The notes: generated from the letters alone by a model not told the origin. A stretch of 64,000 bases of DNA from Burkholderia pyrrocinia (GCF_001028665.1 NZ_CP011503.1:2604001-2668000); one strand, 5' to 3'. Positions 34,788-47,976 are shown, counted from the first letter of the stretch. Translations and numbers: made by a program.

Positions 34788-35231
34788 TCAGGCCGTGAGC
34801 GATTCGACGCCGCGATTCGCGAGCGCGTCGGCGCGCTCGTTTTCGGGATGGCCCGCGTGACCCTTGACCCAGCGCCACTCGACCTCGTGCTGCGCGACGA
34901 GTGCGTCGAGCCGCTTCCACAGGTCGGCGTTTTTCACGGGTGTTTTTGCCGCGGTGATCCAGCCTTTCTTCTTCCAGCCGTGGATCCACTCGCTGATGCC
35001 TTTCTGCACGTATTGTGAGTCGGTGTGCACGATCACCTGGCACGGCCGCTTCAGCGCCTCGAGCGCGGCGATCACGCCCATCAGCTCCATGCGGTTGTTG
35101 GTCGTGTTGGGCTCGCCGCCGAACAGCTCCTTTTCGCGGTCGCCGTAGCGCATCAGTGCGCCCCAGCCGCCGGGGCCGGGGTTGCCCTTGCAGGCGCCGT
35201 CGGTATAGATGTCGATCGTATCGGTTGTCAT
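34788..35231 (-). CDS. rnhA: Ribonuclease HI
   Basis: A 147-residue endonuclease that cuts the RNA strand of RNA:DNA hybrids. The catalytic carboxylates are Asp11 ([14 protein letters not shown]), Glu49 (NNRMELMG), Asp71 (HTDSQYV) and Asp135 (ERADALAN). The [16 protein letters not shown] basic handle is present. Its ATG overlaps the upstream methyltransferase stop (ATGA), indicating coupling. Length is normal. Confidence 0.96.
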   Translation of the reverse strand: MTTDTIDIYTDGACKGNPGPGGWGALMRYGDREKELFGGEPNTTNNRMELMGVIAALEALKRPCQVIVHTDSQYVQKGISEWIHGWKKKGWITAAKTPVKNADLWKRLDALVAQHEVEWRWVKGHAGHPENERADALANRGVESLTA

Positions 35232-36040
35232 GAATGTTCTTGATGGGTAGTCGGGGAGGCCGCGGGCGTCAGGCCTGGTGCGAGCACGGGCTTCTTCATC
35301 TTGATCTGGCCGACGAGGCGCATGCCGCGCACGCGCTTGACCGCCGTCACCATGTAGACGGCGCCGAAGATCGGCCACCAGCGGTCGCCCGCGGCTTCCA
35401 TGAAGCCGTAGCGCGCCAGCCACTTGTCGGTGACGAGCGGCGGCCGGTAGCAGCCGAAGCGGCCGCGTTCGAGGTCGAAGCCGAGCAGCTTGATCCAGTC
35501 CTTGAGCCGGATGAACGCGATCTGGTCGCGCGTGGCCGGCACGAACGGGTGGTTCGCCATGCGCCCGAACGATTGCCGCATGCCCCACAGGCTGAGCGAA
35601 TTGAAGCCGGTGATCACGAGCTGGCCTTCCGGCATCAGCACGCGCTCGGCCTCGCGCAGCAGGCGGTGCGGGTCGGACGTGAACTCGAGCGTGTGCGGCA
35701 TCACGATCAGGTCGACGCTCTGCGACTCGAACGGCAGGTCGAGCAGGTCGCACCAGGTTGTGCTGCGATCGGCGGGCGCGTGCTCCGGCGAGTGCGCTTC
35801 GCGTGCCCACGGATACTGGTACGGCGCGCTCGCGCCGCTTGCCGGATCGAGCACGAGGCCGCGATACGGCATGCGGTTCTCGCGCAGTGCGTCGAGCTGC
35901 GGCAGGCCGAGCTGCAGCGCGTGGAACCCGAAGACGTCGGACACGATCCGGTCGAGCTGCGCCTGCTCCCAGCCCAGCACGTAGCGGCCGGGAGGCGAGT
36001 CGGTCCAGGCGGGCCAGTCTATAATTTGACGGTCAGACAT
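35228..36040 (-). CDS. Class I SAM-dependent methyltransferase, YafS-like
   Basis: A 270-residue protein with a methyltransferase domain at about 60-180: LDPASG in place of the usual motif [25 protein letters not shown] (motifs II-III) and [17 protein letters not shown] (post-motif). Position between gloB and rnhA, as for yafS in E. coli, supports orthology. The methyl acceptor is unknown. It is divergent from gloB with only 18 bp between the start codons, so each promoter must lie partly in the other gene's 5' end. Confidence 0.85.
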   Translation of the reverse strand: MSDRQIIDWPAWTDSPPGRYVLGWEQAQLDRIVSDVFGFHALQLGLPQLDALRENRMPYRGLVLDPASGASAPYQYPWAREAHSPEHAPADRSTTWCDLLDLPFESQSVDLIVMPHTLEFTSDPHRLLREAERVLMPEGQLVITGFNSLSLWGMRQSFGRMANHPFVPATRDQIAFIRLKDWIKLLGFDLERGRFGCYRPPLVTDKWLARYGFMEAAGDRWWPIFGAVYMVTAVKRVRGMRLVGQIKMKKPVLAPGLTPAASPTTHQEHS

Positions 36041-36058
36041 AACGATGATTGCGCGCCC

Positions 36059-36865
36059 ATGAACGAGCTGGAATACGTGCCGGTTCCGGCATTCGAAGAC
36101 AACTACATCTGGCTCGTCTCGGACGGCCGCGATGCGATCGCCGTCGATCCGGGTGAAGCCGCGCCCGTACGCCGGGTTCTTGCCGAACGAGGCTGGCGGT
36201 TGACCGCTATTTTACTCACGCACCATCACGCCGACCATGTCGGCGGTGTCGAGGCGCTGCGCAATAGCCAACCGGCCGATGTGCCGCTCACCGTTTACGG
36301 CCCTGCAGCCGAGGCGATCGGCGTGGTCACGCGGCCGCTTTCGGGCGGCGATCGCGTGACGCTCGACGCGCCGGCCATCGCGTTCGACGTGCTCGACGTG
36401 CCCGGTCATACGCGCGGTCACATCGCCTATTTTCAGGCGGCCGGGCAGGGCGCCGCGGTGCCGCACGTATTCTGCGGCGACACGCTGTTCTCGTGCGGCT
36501 GCGGCCGCCTGTTCGAAGGCACGCCCGCGCAGATGCTGGCGTCGCTCGATGCGCTCGCGGCGCTACCGGGCGACACGCGCGTGCATTGCGCACACGAATA
36601 TACGCTGTCCAATATCCGCTTCGCGCTCGCGTGCGAACCGGGCAACGCGGCGCTCGCCGCATGGCGCGACGAAGCGCAGGCATTGCGCGCGCGTGGCGTG
36701 CCGACGCTGCCCACTACGATCGCGCACGAGCGTGCCGTTAACCCGTTCATGCGGGCGGACAGCACGGCCATCCATGCGACCCTCGAAGCCGAGCTCCACG
36801 AAACGGTGCCGGATCGTCTGGCGGCGTTCACGCTGATGCGCGAGTGGAAAAATCGGTTCCGATGA
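36059..36865 (+). CDS. gloB: Hydroxyacylglutathione hydrolase (glyoxalase II)
   Basis: A 268-residue metallo-beta-lactamase-fold enzyme that hydrolyses S-lactoylglutathione in methylglyoxal detoxification. The metal site THHHADHVGG is at about 53-62, with HTRGHI, CGDTLFSCGCGRLFEG and HCAHEYT completing the two-metal centre. The C-terminal substrate domain ends NRFR. The ATG at 36059 has a TATAAT at 36020-36025 upstream that may be its -10. Confidence 0.94.
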   Translation: MNELEYVPVPAFEDNYIWLVSDGRDAIAVDPGEAAPVRRVLAERGWRLTAILLTHHHADHVGGVEALRNSQPADVPLTVYGPAAEAIGVVTRPLSGGDRVTLDAPAIAFDVLDVPGHTRGHIAYFQAAGQGAAVPHVFCGDTLFSCGCGRLFEGTPAQMLASLDALAALPGDTRVHCAHEYTLSNIRFALACEPGNAALAAWRDEAQALRARGVPTLPTTIAHERAVNPFMRADSTAIHATLEAELHETVPDRLAAFTLMREWKNRFR

Positions 36866-36950
36866 TCATTTTTGGAGGACTCCAAAGCTCAAGCGGAGTC
36901 TGTAAAAATTGCTCCAAATGTAGGATTTCGCTGAGTTTTCGGTGTTTTTA

Positions 36951-36979
36951 TTGACGTGAAGCACGCACTTCCGTAGTAT
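36951..36979 (+). promoter_or_regulatory. Sigma-70-type promoter of the mltD-like gene
   Basis: TTGACG (36951-36956), a 17-bp spacer and TAGTAT (36974-36979) are a strong match to consensus, 38 bp before the start codon. Confidence 0.7.
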
Positions 36980-37016
36980 CGCCTGCAATTTCCAGCCGTC
37001 GGAAGCCGAGATTTTC

Positions 37017-38576
37017 ATGCGACTTATATTGAGTGCGATGGTGGTCCTGCTACTCGCCGCTTGTGCGAGCCAGGCTCCTGTCGCCGACAACGCCGCCGAT
37101 TCGCAGGCGACGTCCAACTACCTCCGTAAATCAGCCACCGCCAAAGAAACTGTCGACGTCGACAAGCAATCCGTCGGCGACCTGACCAGTGCGGACTCCG
37201 ATCTCTGGGGCCGCATCCGTCGCGGCTTCCAGATGCCCGACCTGCAGAGCGACCTCGTCGACATGCAGACGACCTGGTACACGCAGCGTCCCGATTACGT
37301 GCAGCGCATGACCGAGCGCTCGCAGAAGTACCTGTACCACATCGTCGAGGAACTCGAGGCGCGTCACATGCCGACCGAACTCGCGCTGCTGCCGTTCATC
37401 GAGTCGGCGTTCAACCCGCAGGCGCTGTCGGTCGCGAAGGCGGCCGGCATGTGGCAGTTCATGCCCGGCACGGGTCGCACGTACAACCTGAAGCGCAACA
37501 TGTGGCAGGACGAGCGCCGCGACGTGCTTGCGTCGACGAGCGCCGCGCTCGACTACCTGTCGCGCCTGCATGACATGTTCGGCGACTGGTATCTGGCGCT
37601 GGCCGCGTACAACTGGGGCGAGGGCAACGTGCAGCGCGCGATCGCGCGCAACCAGGCGGCCGGCCTGCCGACCGACTACCAGAGCCTGCGGATGCCGAAC
37701 GAGACGCGCAACTACGTGCCGAAGCTGCAGGCGGTGAAGAACATCATCGCGAGCCCGAAGCAGTACGGCCTGACGCTGCCGGACATCCCGAACCACCCGT
37801 ATTTCGTTACGGTCACGACGTCGCGCGACATCGACGTCGCGGTCGCCGCGAAGCTCGCGAACCTGTCGCTCGACGAATTCCGCTCGCTGAACCCGTCGTT
37901 CTCGAAGCCGGTGATCCTCGGCGCGACCGAGCCGCAGATCCTGCTGCCGTTCGACAACGCGTCCGCGTTCGAGAAGAGCCTGAAGGCGTACAACGGCCAG
38001 CTTTCGACGTGGACCACCTACACGGTCAGCGAACGTGCGCGGCCGGCTGCGATCGCCGAGAAGATCGGCGTGGACGCCGATACGCTGATGTCGGTCAACA
38101 AGATTCCGGCTGGCATGCGCCTGAAGCCGGGCTCGACGATCGTCGTGCCGCGCGGCGATGACGACGACGAGGACATCAGCGCCGACGTCGCCGAAAACGG
38201 CGCGCTCGCGATGGAGCCGGACGTACCCGACACGCGCAAGATGCTGATCCGCGTGCGCCGCAAGCAGTCGATGGCGGCGATCGCCGGCCGCTATGGCGTA
38301 TCGGTCGGCCAGCTCAAGGCATGGAACCGCACGCATCGCGATCTCGCGATGCCGGGCCAGGCGCTCGTGCTGCACGTACCGGTCGGCCGTTCGGTGCCGG
38401 CGGAACCCGGTCCGGAGCGGATCGCAACGTCGGTCGGCAGTGCGCACATCGAGCGCGCCAGCCTGGCGGTGGGCGGCAAGTCGCACGGCGCGAAGCGCGG
38501 CGCGGCAAAGCCGGCGGCCAAATCGGCGAAGGCCGCGCCGGCCAAGGCCGCCGCGCACAAGAGCAAGAAGAAGTAA
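37017..38576 (+). CDS. mltD: Membrane-bound lytic murein transglycosylase D-like lipoprotein with LysM domains
   Basis: A 519-residue lipoprotein (lipobox LAAC, Cys16) that cleaves peptidoglycan glycan strands. The SLT domain spans about 95-240, with catalytic Glu129 in LLPFIESAFNP, then GMWQFMPGTGRTY and AAYNWGEGNVQRAI. Two LysM peptidoglycan-binding repeats follow at about 345-390 and 410-455. The last 40 residues are Lys/Ala-rich. It has its own promoter and a terminator downstream. Confidence 0.93.
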   Translation: MRLILSAMVVLLLAACASQAPVADNAADSQATSNYLRKSATAKETVDVDKQSVGDLTSADSDLWGRIRRGFQMPDLQSDLVDMQTTWYTQRPDYVQRMTERSQKYLYHIVEELEARHMPTELALLPFIESAFNPQALSVAKAAGMWQFMPGTGRTYNLKRNMWQDERRDVLASTSAALDYLSRLHDMFGDWYLALAAYNWGEGNVQRAIARNQAAGLPTDYQSLRMPNETRNYVPKLQAVKNIIASPKQYGLTLPDIPNHPYFVTVTTSRDIDVAVAAKLANLSLDEFRSLNPSFSKPVILGATEPQILLPFDNASAFEKSLKAYNGQLSTWTTYTVSERARPAAIAEKIGVDADTLMSVNKIPAGMRLKPGSTIVVPRGDDDDEDISADVAENGALAMEPDVPDTRKMLIRVRRKQSMAAIAGRYGVSVGQLKAWNRTHRDLAMPGQALVLHVPVGRSVPAEPGPERIATSVGSAHIERASLAVGGKSHGAKRGAAKPAAKSAKAAPAKAAAHKSKKK

Positions 38577-38647
38577 CGCGGCTGCAAAGCGCAGCGGGCG
38601 GCCGGCCCCGGTCGCGCGATTGCGCTATCATCCGACGAATTGCGACG

Positions 38648-38676
38648 AAACGCCGTCACCGAGGTGACGGCGTTTT
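38648..38676 (+). terminator. Rho-independent terminator after mltD
   Basis: AACGCCGTCAC-CGAG-GTGACGGCGTT: an 11-bp stem with a four-base loop, ending in four Ts. Confidence 0.75.
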
Positions 38677-38734
38677 CGTTTGTGCGCGGCGCGGGGGTGC
38701 CGCTTCGAGCGTCTTCATATAACGAGGGGAAGCG

Positions 38735-39952
38735 ATGTCGTCGGTGCAGTTGAGGGTGCTCGCGCTGTTTTCGATCGGGTATTTCGTGTCGTATGTGTTT
38801 CGCGGCGTCAATCTGGGCTTCGCGCCGTTCGTCACGCATGAGCTTGGGTTGTCGGCCGCCGATCTCGGCCTGCTCACCAGTCTCTATTTCCTCGGCTTCG
38901 CGGGCGCGCAGATCCCGGCCGGCGTGATGCTCGACCACTTCGGCCCGCGCCGCGTGACGGCCGGCATGCTGCTGTTCGCGGCGGCCGGCGCCGCCGTGTT
39001 CGGCGCCGCGCACAGCCTCGGCACGATGATGATCGGCCGGCTGCTGATCGGCGTCGGCGTGTCGGTGTGTCTCGGCGCGGCGTTCAAGGCGCTCGCGCAG
39101 CATTTCCCGGTCGGCCGGCTGCCGCTCGTCAACGGCCTCGTGATGGCCGTCGGCGGCCTCGGCGGCGTCGTGGTCGGTTCGCCGCTGACCTGGCTGCTCG
39201 GCTGGACGAACTGGCGCGCGATCTGTTTCGGCCTTGCGGTGCTGACGGTGGTCGTCGCGGCCTCGATCGGCTTCGGCGCGCCCGAAGCGAAGCAGGTGCG
39301 CCACCAGGGCGGGCTCGTCAGCCAGTTCAAGGGCACGTGGCACATCCTGAGCAGCCGCGCGTTCTGGAAGATTTCGTCGTTCTCGGTCGTCACGCAGGGT
39401 GTGTTCTACGCAATGCAGTCGCTGTGGGTCGGGCCGTACCTGCGCGATGTCGCGGGGTTCGATGCGCCGCATGCCGCGCGCCTCGTGTCGGTGCTCGGCT
39501 TCGCGATGATGGCCGGCTGCGTCGGCTTCGGTGCCGCGGCGCGCGTGCTCGAGCGCCGCGGCGTGTCCGTCTATGCGTTCTGCGGTGTCGGCATGGCGCT
39601 GTTCGTCGCGACGCAGGTCGCGATCGTCGCGCGCGTGCCGTTGCCGCCGGCCGTGCTGTGGGCTGCATACGGGATGTTCGGCGGCGTCGGCATCCTGACC
39701 TACGCGGTGATGGCCGGGCACTTTCCCGCTCATCTGATCGGCCGCGCGAACACGACGCTCACGCTGGTGATCTTCCTGCTGATCTTTGCGTTCCAGATCG
39801 GTGTCGGCGCGGTGCTGTCGCACTGGCCCGCCGTCGACGGCCGTTATCCGGCTGCCGCGCACTTCACCGCGTGGGGCGTGCTGCTTGCGCTGCAGCTCGC
39901 GAGTGCGGTCTGGTACGTGTGGCCCGCGCGCGGCGCTGGCCAAGCGCACTGA
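38735..39952 (+). CDS. MFS transporter of unknown substrate
   Basis: A 405-residue protein with 12 predicted helices. SLYFLGFAGAQIPAGVMLDHFGPRRV near residue 50-75 is the MFS loop motif, and the IGVGVSVCLGAAFKAL segment follows. The central loop is short. It resembles anion:cation symporter and nitrate/organic-acid-type carriers in general pattern, but I cannot name the substrate. It appears monocistronic, between the mltD terminator and the carA promoter. Confidence 0.8.
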   Translation: MSSVQLRVLALFSIGYFVSYVFRGVNLGFAPFVTHELGLSAADLGLLTSLYFLGFAGAQIPAGVMLDHFGPRRVTAGMLLFAAAGAAVFGAAHSLGTMMIGRLLIGVGVSVCLGAAFKALAQHFPVGRLPLVNGLVMAVGGLGGVVVGSPLTWLLGWTNWRAICFGLAVLTVVVAASIGFGAPEAKQVRHQGGLVSQFKGTWHILSSRAFWKISSFSVVTQGVFYAMQSLWVGPYLRDVAGFDAPHAARLVSVLGFAMMAGCVGFGAAARVLERRGVSVYAFCGVGMALFVATQVAIVARVPLPPAVLWAAYGMFGGVGILTYAVMAGHFPAHLIGRANTTLTLVIFLLIFAFQIGVGAVLSHWPAVDGRYPAAAHFTAWGVLLALQLASAVWYVWPARGAGQAH

Positions 39953-40328
39953 TCCGGCGGTACGCTGGGGGCAGGGCGGCCGCGGAAACGGGGCCGCAGT
40001 ACGTTGCGCGTGCTGCCGCACCGCGCTGCCGGCGGCGGCGCGCGCATGATCGGACGGCCATATCGATTGAAGATAAGGCCTTTTTCAGGCTATAATTTGA
40101 AAGTTTGTGCTGATCAACCTCGCACCCTAGCGCCTACCTCTTTCATCCCGTTCATCCGCCGCACGCCGCCTGCCGGGCGATGCCGCGAAGCCTCGTGCGC
40201 CACGCGCCGGGTTCGCGTCTCGACAGCACAGGTCGCGTCCAGCTAGCGACCACGCGCGCCCACGCAGCGCGGCGCTCGCGCGGCAGGGTAAACAGGTCGG
40301 CAGCAGGGTGTTCCCCAAGGAGCCTCCC
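39953..40328. other. 376-bp region with the carA promoter and a long leader
   Basis: The first 100 bases hold no feature I can name. The promoter at 40067-40096 is followed by about 225 nt of untranslated leader that includes GGTCGC/GCGACC (40231-40236 with 40246-40251), a 6-bp hairpin with a 9-base loop. No coding region is supported. Confidence 0.55.
40067..40096 (+). promoter_or_regulatory. Sigma-70-type promoter of the carA-leuE-carB unit
   Basis: TTGAAG (40067-40072), an 18-bp spacer and a perfect TATAAT (40091-40096). It lies about 233 bp upstream of the carA start. Confidence 0.7.
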
Positions 40329-41474
40329 GTGTTGCCGTCTTTTTCTCCCGCCTTGCTTGCACTCGCCGACGGCACGGTCTTTCGTGGTTATTCGATCGGG
40401 GCCGAAGGCCACACGATCGGCGAAGTCGTGTTCAATACCGCGATCACCGGCTATCAGGAAATCCTGACTGATCCGAGCTACGCGCGCCAGATCGTGACGC
40501 TCACCTACCCGCATATCGGCAACGTCGGCGTCAACGCCGAAGACGTCGAAGCCACCAAAGTCCATGCCGCCGGCCTGATCATCCGTGATCTGCCGACGCT
40601 CGCATCGAACTTCCGCATGGACCGCACGCTCGGCGATTACCTGCGCGACGAAGGCGTCGTCGCGATCGCCGGCATCGATACCCGCAAGCTGACCCGCATC
40701 CTGCGCGACAAGGGCGCGCAGAACGGCTGCATCCTGGCCGGTTCGGCCGACGAGGCGAAGGCGATCGAGCTCGCGCGCTCGTTCCCGGGCCTTGCGGGCA
40801 TGGATCTCGCAAAGGTCGTGTCGACCGCCAAGCCGTTCGAGTGGAAGCAGACGGAATGGCGCCTCGAGGGCGGCTACGGCATGCAGGAAGCGCCGAAGTA
40901 CCGCGTCGTCGCGTACGATTTCGGCGTCAAGTACAACATCCTGCGCATGCTCGCGGAGCGCGGTTGCCACGTGACGGTGCTGCCCGCGCAGGCGAGCGCG
41001 GCCGATGCGCTCGCGCTGAATCCGGACGGCATCTTCCTGTCGAACGGCCCCGGCGATCCGGAGCCGTGCGATTACGCGATCGCGGCCACGAAGGAATTCA
41101 TCGAGCGCGGCGTGCCGACCTTCGGCATCTGCCTCGGCCACCAGATCATGGGCCTCGCGGTCGGCGCGAAGACGCTGAAGATGAAGACGGGCCACCACGG
41201 CGCGAACCACCCGGTGAAGGATCTCGGCGACGGCCGTGTCGTGATCACGTCGCAGAACCACGGCTTCGCGGTCGACGCGGATTCGCTGCCGGCCAACGCA
41301 CGCGTGACGCACGTCTCGCTGTTCGACGGCACGCTGCAGGGCTTCGAGCTGACCGACAAGCCGGCGTTCTGCTTCCAGGGTCACCCGGAAGCGTCGCCGG
41401 GCCCGCACGACATCGGCTATCTGTTCGACCGTTTCACCGCGCTGATGGACGCGGCGAAGCAGCGCAACGCTTAA
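40329..41474 (+). CDS. carA: Carbamoyl-phosphate synthase small subunit
   Basis: A 381-residue glutamine amidotransferase that supplies ammonia to CarB for arginine and pyrimidine synthesis. The triad is Cys268 ([12 protein letters not shown]), His352 and Glu354 ([11 protein letters not shown]). The N-terminal domain has [25 protein letters not shown]. The GTG at 40329 follows AAGGAG at a six-base spacing, which decides the start over the upstream in-frame ATG at 40308. leuE and then carB follow. Confidence 0.96.
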   Translation: MLPSFSPALLALADGTVFRGYSIGAEGHTIGEVVFNTAITGYQEILTDPSYARQIVTLTYPHIGNVGVNAEDVEATKVHAAGLIIRDLPTLASNFRMDRTLGDYLRDEGVVAIAGIDTRKLTRILRDKGAQNGCILAGSADEAKAIELARSFPGLAGMDLAKVVSTAKPFEWKQTEWRLEGGYGMQEAPKYRVVAYDFGVKYNILRMLAERGCHVTVLPAQASAADALALNPDGIFLSNGPGDPEPCDYAIAATKEFIERGVPTFGICLGHQIMGLAVGAKTLKMKTGHHGANHPVKDLGDGRVVITSQNHGFAVDADSLPANARVTHVSLFDGTLQGFELTDKPAFCFQGHPEASPGPHDIGYLFDRFTALMDAAKQRNA

Positions 41475-41511
41475 CGCAACTGACGCAACCGAAGGACGGG
41501 AGATTCGCATC

Positions 41512-42171
41512 ATGTTCGGCCACGCACTCGGCATCACGGATATTTGGACCTATGTGTTCGGCGTGATCTTCATCATCCTGCTGCCGGGGCCGAACTCGAT
41601 GTACGTGCTGTCGCTCGCGGCGCAGCGCGGCGTGAAGGCCGGCTATCGCGCGGCCTGCGGCGTGTTCGTCGGCGATACGGTGCTGATGGTGCTGTCCGCC
41701 GCGGGCGTCGCGTCGCTGCTGAAGGCCAATCCGCTGCTGTTCTCCGTCGTCAAGTACGGCGGCGCCGCATATCTGCTCTACATCGGCACCGGCATGTTGC
41801 GCAGCGCGTGGCAGAAGCTGCGCGCGCCGGCCAATGCGCCGGCTGACGCGCCGCAGGCGGTCGACGGCGAGCGGCCGTTCCGCAAGGCGCTGATCGTCAG
41901 CCTGCTGAATCCGAAGGCGATCCTGTTCTTCATCTCGTTCTTCATCCAGTTCGTCGACCCGGCATTCCCGCATCCCGCGCTGTCGTTCGTCGTGCTCGGG
42001 GCGATCGCGCAATGCGCGAGCTTCCTGTACCTGAGCACGCTGATCTTCGCGGGCGCGCGGCTCGCCGAGCATTTCCGTCGCCGCCGCAAGCTTGCGGCAG
42101 GCGCGGCGAGCAGCGTGGGCGGCCTGTTCATCGGTTTCTCGGTGAAGCTTGCGCTCGCGACCATGAGCTGA
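41512..42171 (+). CDS. leuE: LysE/RhtB-family amino-acid exporter, LeuE-like
   Basis: A 219-residue inner-membrane protein with six predicted helices. The family motif [33 protein letters not shown] is at about 22-55, and [20 protein letters not shown] is near 125-145. LeuE exports leucine and related amino acids. It sits 37 bp after carA and 49 bp before carB on the same strand, splitting the usual carAB pair, and is likely cotranscribed with both. Confidence 0.86.
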   Translation: MFGHALGITDIWTYVFGVIFIILLPGPNSMYVLSLAAQRGVKAGYRAACGVFVGDTVLMVLSAAGVASLLKANPLLFSVVKYGGAAYLLYIGTGMLRSAWQKLRAPANAPADAPQAVDGERPFRKALIVSLLNPKAILFFISFFIQFVDPAFPHPALSFVVLGAIAQCASFLYLSTLIFAGARLAEHFRRRRKLAAGAASSVGGLFIGFSVKLALATMS

Positions 42172-42220
42172 GCGCTGCCGGCCGACCCACGACAACGATT
42201 ACTTATTGAATTCACAAGCC

Positions 42221-45475
<3,255 letters not shown>

Positions 45476-45505
45476 GCAGTCAGTTTCCTGTCGAAGCAAT
45501 ACGTG

Positions 45506-45565
45506 CCGCGGTTAAGCGGTGTTTCCGGTTCATCGGAAACGCGCTTAATCGCGGTGATTTTTTTT
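45506..45565 (+). terminator. Extended hairpin terminator after carB
   Basis: CCGCGGTTAAGCG and CGCTTAATCGCGG form a 13-bp stem with one G-U pair; an inner GTTTCCG/CGGAAAC stem prolongs it. Eight Ts follow at 45558-45565. Confidence 0.8.
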
Positions 45566-45593
45566 AAAGCCGTTTTTAGCGATTGAGCCGTTT

Positions 45594-46070
45594 ATGAGCA
45601 CCATTCCGTTGACAAAGCGTGGCGCAGAGCAACTGCGCGATGAATTGCAGCGCCTCAAATCCGTCGAGCGGCCGGCCGTGATCAACGCGATCGCGGAGGC
45701 CCGCGCACAGGGCGATCTGTCCGAAAACGCCGAATACGATGCCGCGAAGGAAAAACAGGGCTTCATCGAGGGCCGCATCGCGGAACTCGAATCGAAGCTG
45801 TCTGCCGCGCAGATCATCGACCCGACGGTGCTCGACGCCGATGGCCGCGTGGTGTTCGCCGCGACGGTCGAACTCGAGGATCTCGAGTCGGGTGACACCG
45901 TCAAGTACCAGATCGTCGGCGACGACGAAGCCGATATCGATCACGGCCTGATCTCGGTCAGCTCGCCGATCGCGCGCGCCCTGATCGGCAAGACCGAAGG
46001 CGACGTCGCGGCCGTGCAGGCGCCGAGCGGCGTGCGCGAATACGAAATCATCTCGGTCAGCTACATCTGA
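45594..46070 (+). CDS. greA: Transcription elongation factor GreA
   Basis: A 158-residue factor that rescues backtracked RNA polymerase by stimulating transcript cleavage. The N-terminal coiled coil (about 8-75) carries the acidic tip [20 protein letters not shown], and the C-terminal FKBP-like domain binds the polymerase. The start [18 protein letters not shown] is typical. It lies in a gap of 118 bp after carB and 14 bp before the DUF4149 gene, which it probably cotranscribes with. Confidence 0.96.
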   Translation: MSTIPLTKRGAEQLRDELQRLKSVERPAVINAIAEARAQGDLSENAEYDAAKEKQGFIEGRIAELESKLSAAQIIDPTVLDADGRVVFAATVELEDLESGDTVKYQIVGDDEADIDHGLISVSSPIARALIGKTEGDVAAVQAPSGVREYEIISVSYI

Positions 46071-46084
46071 AGCGGGGCGACGTG

Positions 46085-46543
46085 ATGCCGCATCGCGTGT
46101 TCCGTCTGCTGTCGGCCGTATGGGTCGGCAGCCTGCTGACGATCGGGTATGCGGTCGCGCCCGTGCTGTTCAAGACGCTGGAGCGAATGACGGCCGGTTC
46201 GGTCGCCGCCCAGTTGTTCCGTATCGAGGCGATCCTCGGTGTCGTGTGCGGCGTGCTGCTGCTCGCGTTGTCGAACCAGCAGGTGCGGCGCGGCAGCAGC
46301 GAATATCGCCGCGTGCGCTGGATCGTCGCCGCGATGGTCGTGTGCGTGCTGGTCGGGTATTTCGCGCTGCAGCCGTTCATGAACGCGCTGCGGGTGGCCG
46401 CGATGGAGGCGGGCACCGATATCGCGAACTCGCCGTATGCGAGTCGCTTCGGGATGCTGCACGGCGTCTCGAGCGTGTTCTATCTCGTCGAGAGCGTGCT
46501 GGGGCTGATGCTGATCTGGCGTCTGCCGGCGCGCGACGCCTGA
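46085..46543 (+). CDS. DUF4149 membrane protein
   Basis: A 152-residue protein with four predicted membrane helices, matching the DUF4149 pattern: LSAVWVGSLLTIGYAVAPVLFKTL, then a VCGVLLLAL helix, a WIVAAMVVCVLVGYFAL helix and a final FYLVESVLGLMLIW helix. ATG 46085 is eight bases after GGGG; the GTG at 46082 is an alternative. It is coupled to greA in position. Function unknown. It converges on yhbY. Confidence 0.83.
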   Translation: MPHRVFRLLSAVWVGSLLTIGYAVAPVLFKTLERMTAGSVAAQLFRIEAILGVVCGVLLLALSNQQVRRGSSEYRRVRWIVAAMVVCVLVGYFALQPFMNALRVAAMEAGTDIANSPYASRFGMLHGVSSVFYLVESVLGLMLIWRLPARDA

Positions 46544-46592
46544 GCGCCGCGCGGGCAGGGCGGCACGGCGTGCTCCGTGCCGCGTACGCGTT

Positions 46593-47120
46593 TTACTTGT
46601 CCTGGAACGGCCGCTTGGTGCTTGCCTGGCGCTTTTTCGCACGTTTCACGTTGCCGCCCGCCGTCACGCGCTCGTTGCCGCGCACGACGACCTTCGTCGG
46701 CTTCGGGCGACGCACGGGGCTCGCGTTCGGCGATACCTTGACGACCTTGACCGTGCGCGGTGCGCGGCCTTTCCTGTCGTCGGCGGCTTCGGCCGCGCTC
46801 GGCAGCGTGCCGGCGCGACGGCCGCGGGCCGGGGCCGCTGCGGCGGCCTCGGGTTTCCAGATCACCAGCAGCTTGCCGATGTGCTGGATCGGCGCCGCGC
46901 TCAGGCGGTCGCAGATCTCGTCGTAGATCGCGATGCGTTCGTCGCGTTCGTCGCCGAACACGCGGATCTTGATCAGCTGGTGCGCGGCGAGGTGCACCTT
47001 GATTTCCTTCAGCACGGCGTCGGTCAGCCCTTCGGCCCCGATCAGCACGACGGGCTTGAGCGCATGGGCCTGGGAGCGCAGCGCGGAGCGCTCGGCGGGA
47101 GAAAGCGAAAGGGCGGGCAT
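46593..47120 (-). CDS. yhbY: YhbY-like CRM-domain RNA-binding protein with long basic tail
   Basis: The CRM domain (about 5-92; LSPAERSALRSQAHALKPVVLIGAEGLTDAVLKEI and GDERDERIAIYDEICDRLS) binds RNA and is associated with the large ribosomal subunit and pre-50S particles. E. coli YhbY is about 97 residues; this protein is 175, because an Ala-rich then Lys/Arg-rich tail (about 93-175) is added, ending QASTKRPFQDK. It is divergent from rlmE, with which it is often neighboured. Confidence 0.9.
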   Translation of the reverse strand: MPALSLSPAERSALRSQAHALKPVVLIGAEGLTDAVLKEIKVHLAAHQLIKIRVFGDERDERIAIYDEICDRLSAAPIQHIGKLLVIWKPEAAAAAPARGRRAGTLPSAAEAADDRKGRAPRTVKVVKVSPNASPVRRPKPTKVVVRGNERVTAGGNVKRAKKRQASTKRPFQDK

Positions 47121-47313
47121 GGAAATGTCGAAATCTAAATAGGGGCACGCGGCCTGAAAAACGATCGCGGGAAGTTACCGCGTCAGCCGTGCGCCGAAAC
47201 CACGTAAAATCGCGGCTTGGGCCTGAAAAGGGGCCGCAGCCGCGCGAAGAAGACGCGTATTATCCGCTAAAAGCGCGGCTTCACGAAGCAAATGGCAGCA
47301 ATCTCTCTCTCGA

Positions 47314-47976
47314 ATGGCAAAAAACCGCTTCAACCAGCACTGGCTGCACGACCACATCAACGACCCGTACGTCAAAATGGCGCAGCGGGAGGGCTATCGC
47401 GCGCGTGCCGCGTACAAGCTGAAGGAAATCGACGAGCAGGACAAGCTGGTCCGTCCGGGCCAGGTGATCGTCGATCTCGGCGCGACGCCGGGCAGCTGGA
47501 GCCAGTATGCCCGCAACAAGCTCGCGCAGGGCAAGAAGCGCGACACCGAGCGCGAAGGCGGCATCGACGGCACGATCATCGCGCTCGACCTGCTGCCGAT
47601 GGAGCCGATCGCCGACGTCCACTTCATCCAGGGCGACTTCCGCGAGGACGACGTGCTCCACCAGCTCGAGGAAGTGCTCGAAGGTCGCGCGGTAGACCTT
47701 GTTATTTCGGACATGGCCCCCAACCTCTCCGGCGTGGCCTCGGCGGATGCGGCGCGCATCGAGCATCTCTGCGATCTGGCGCTCGAATTCGCGCAGAACC
47801 ATCTGAAGCCGGATGGTGCGTTGCTCGTGAAATGCTTTCACGGCAGCGGCTACAGCCAGATCGTCGAGAAATTCAAACAGCAGTTTAAGACCGTCGCGCC
47901 GCGCAAGCCCAAGGCGTCCCGCGACAAATCGTCCGAAACGTTCATTTTGGGCCGGCATCTGAAGCATCCGCGCTGA
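47314..47976 (+). CDS. rlmE: 23S rRNA (uridine-2'-O) methyltransferase RlmE (FtsJ/RrmJ)
   Basis: A 220-residue SAM-dependent enzyme that methylates U2552 of 23S rRNA in the 50S subunit. Residues from the K-D-K-E tetrad are in [22 protein letters not shown] and [19 protein letters not shown] is the SAM loop. It is a heat-shock gene in E. coli and lies directly upstream of ftsH here, 166 bp apart. Confidence 0.96.
   Translation: MAKNRFNQHWLHDHINDPYVKMAQREGYRARAAYKLKEIDEQDKLVRPGQVIVDLGATPGSWSQYARNKLAQGKKRDTEREGGIDGTIIALDLLPMEPIADVHFIQGDFREDDVLHQLEEVLEGRAVDLVISDMAPNLSGVASADAARIEHLCDLALEFAQNHLKPDGALLVKCFHGSGYSQIVEKFKQQFKTVAPRKPKASRDKSSETFILGRHLKHPR

Noticed and set aside
40107..40130. Possible seven-codon leader peptide (GTG to TAG) just after the carA promoter
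   Set aside because: It has no ribosome-binding site, lies only a few bases after the likely transcription start, and has no run of regulatory codons.
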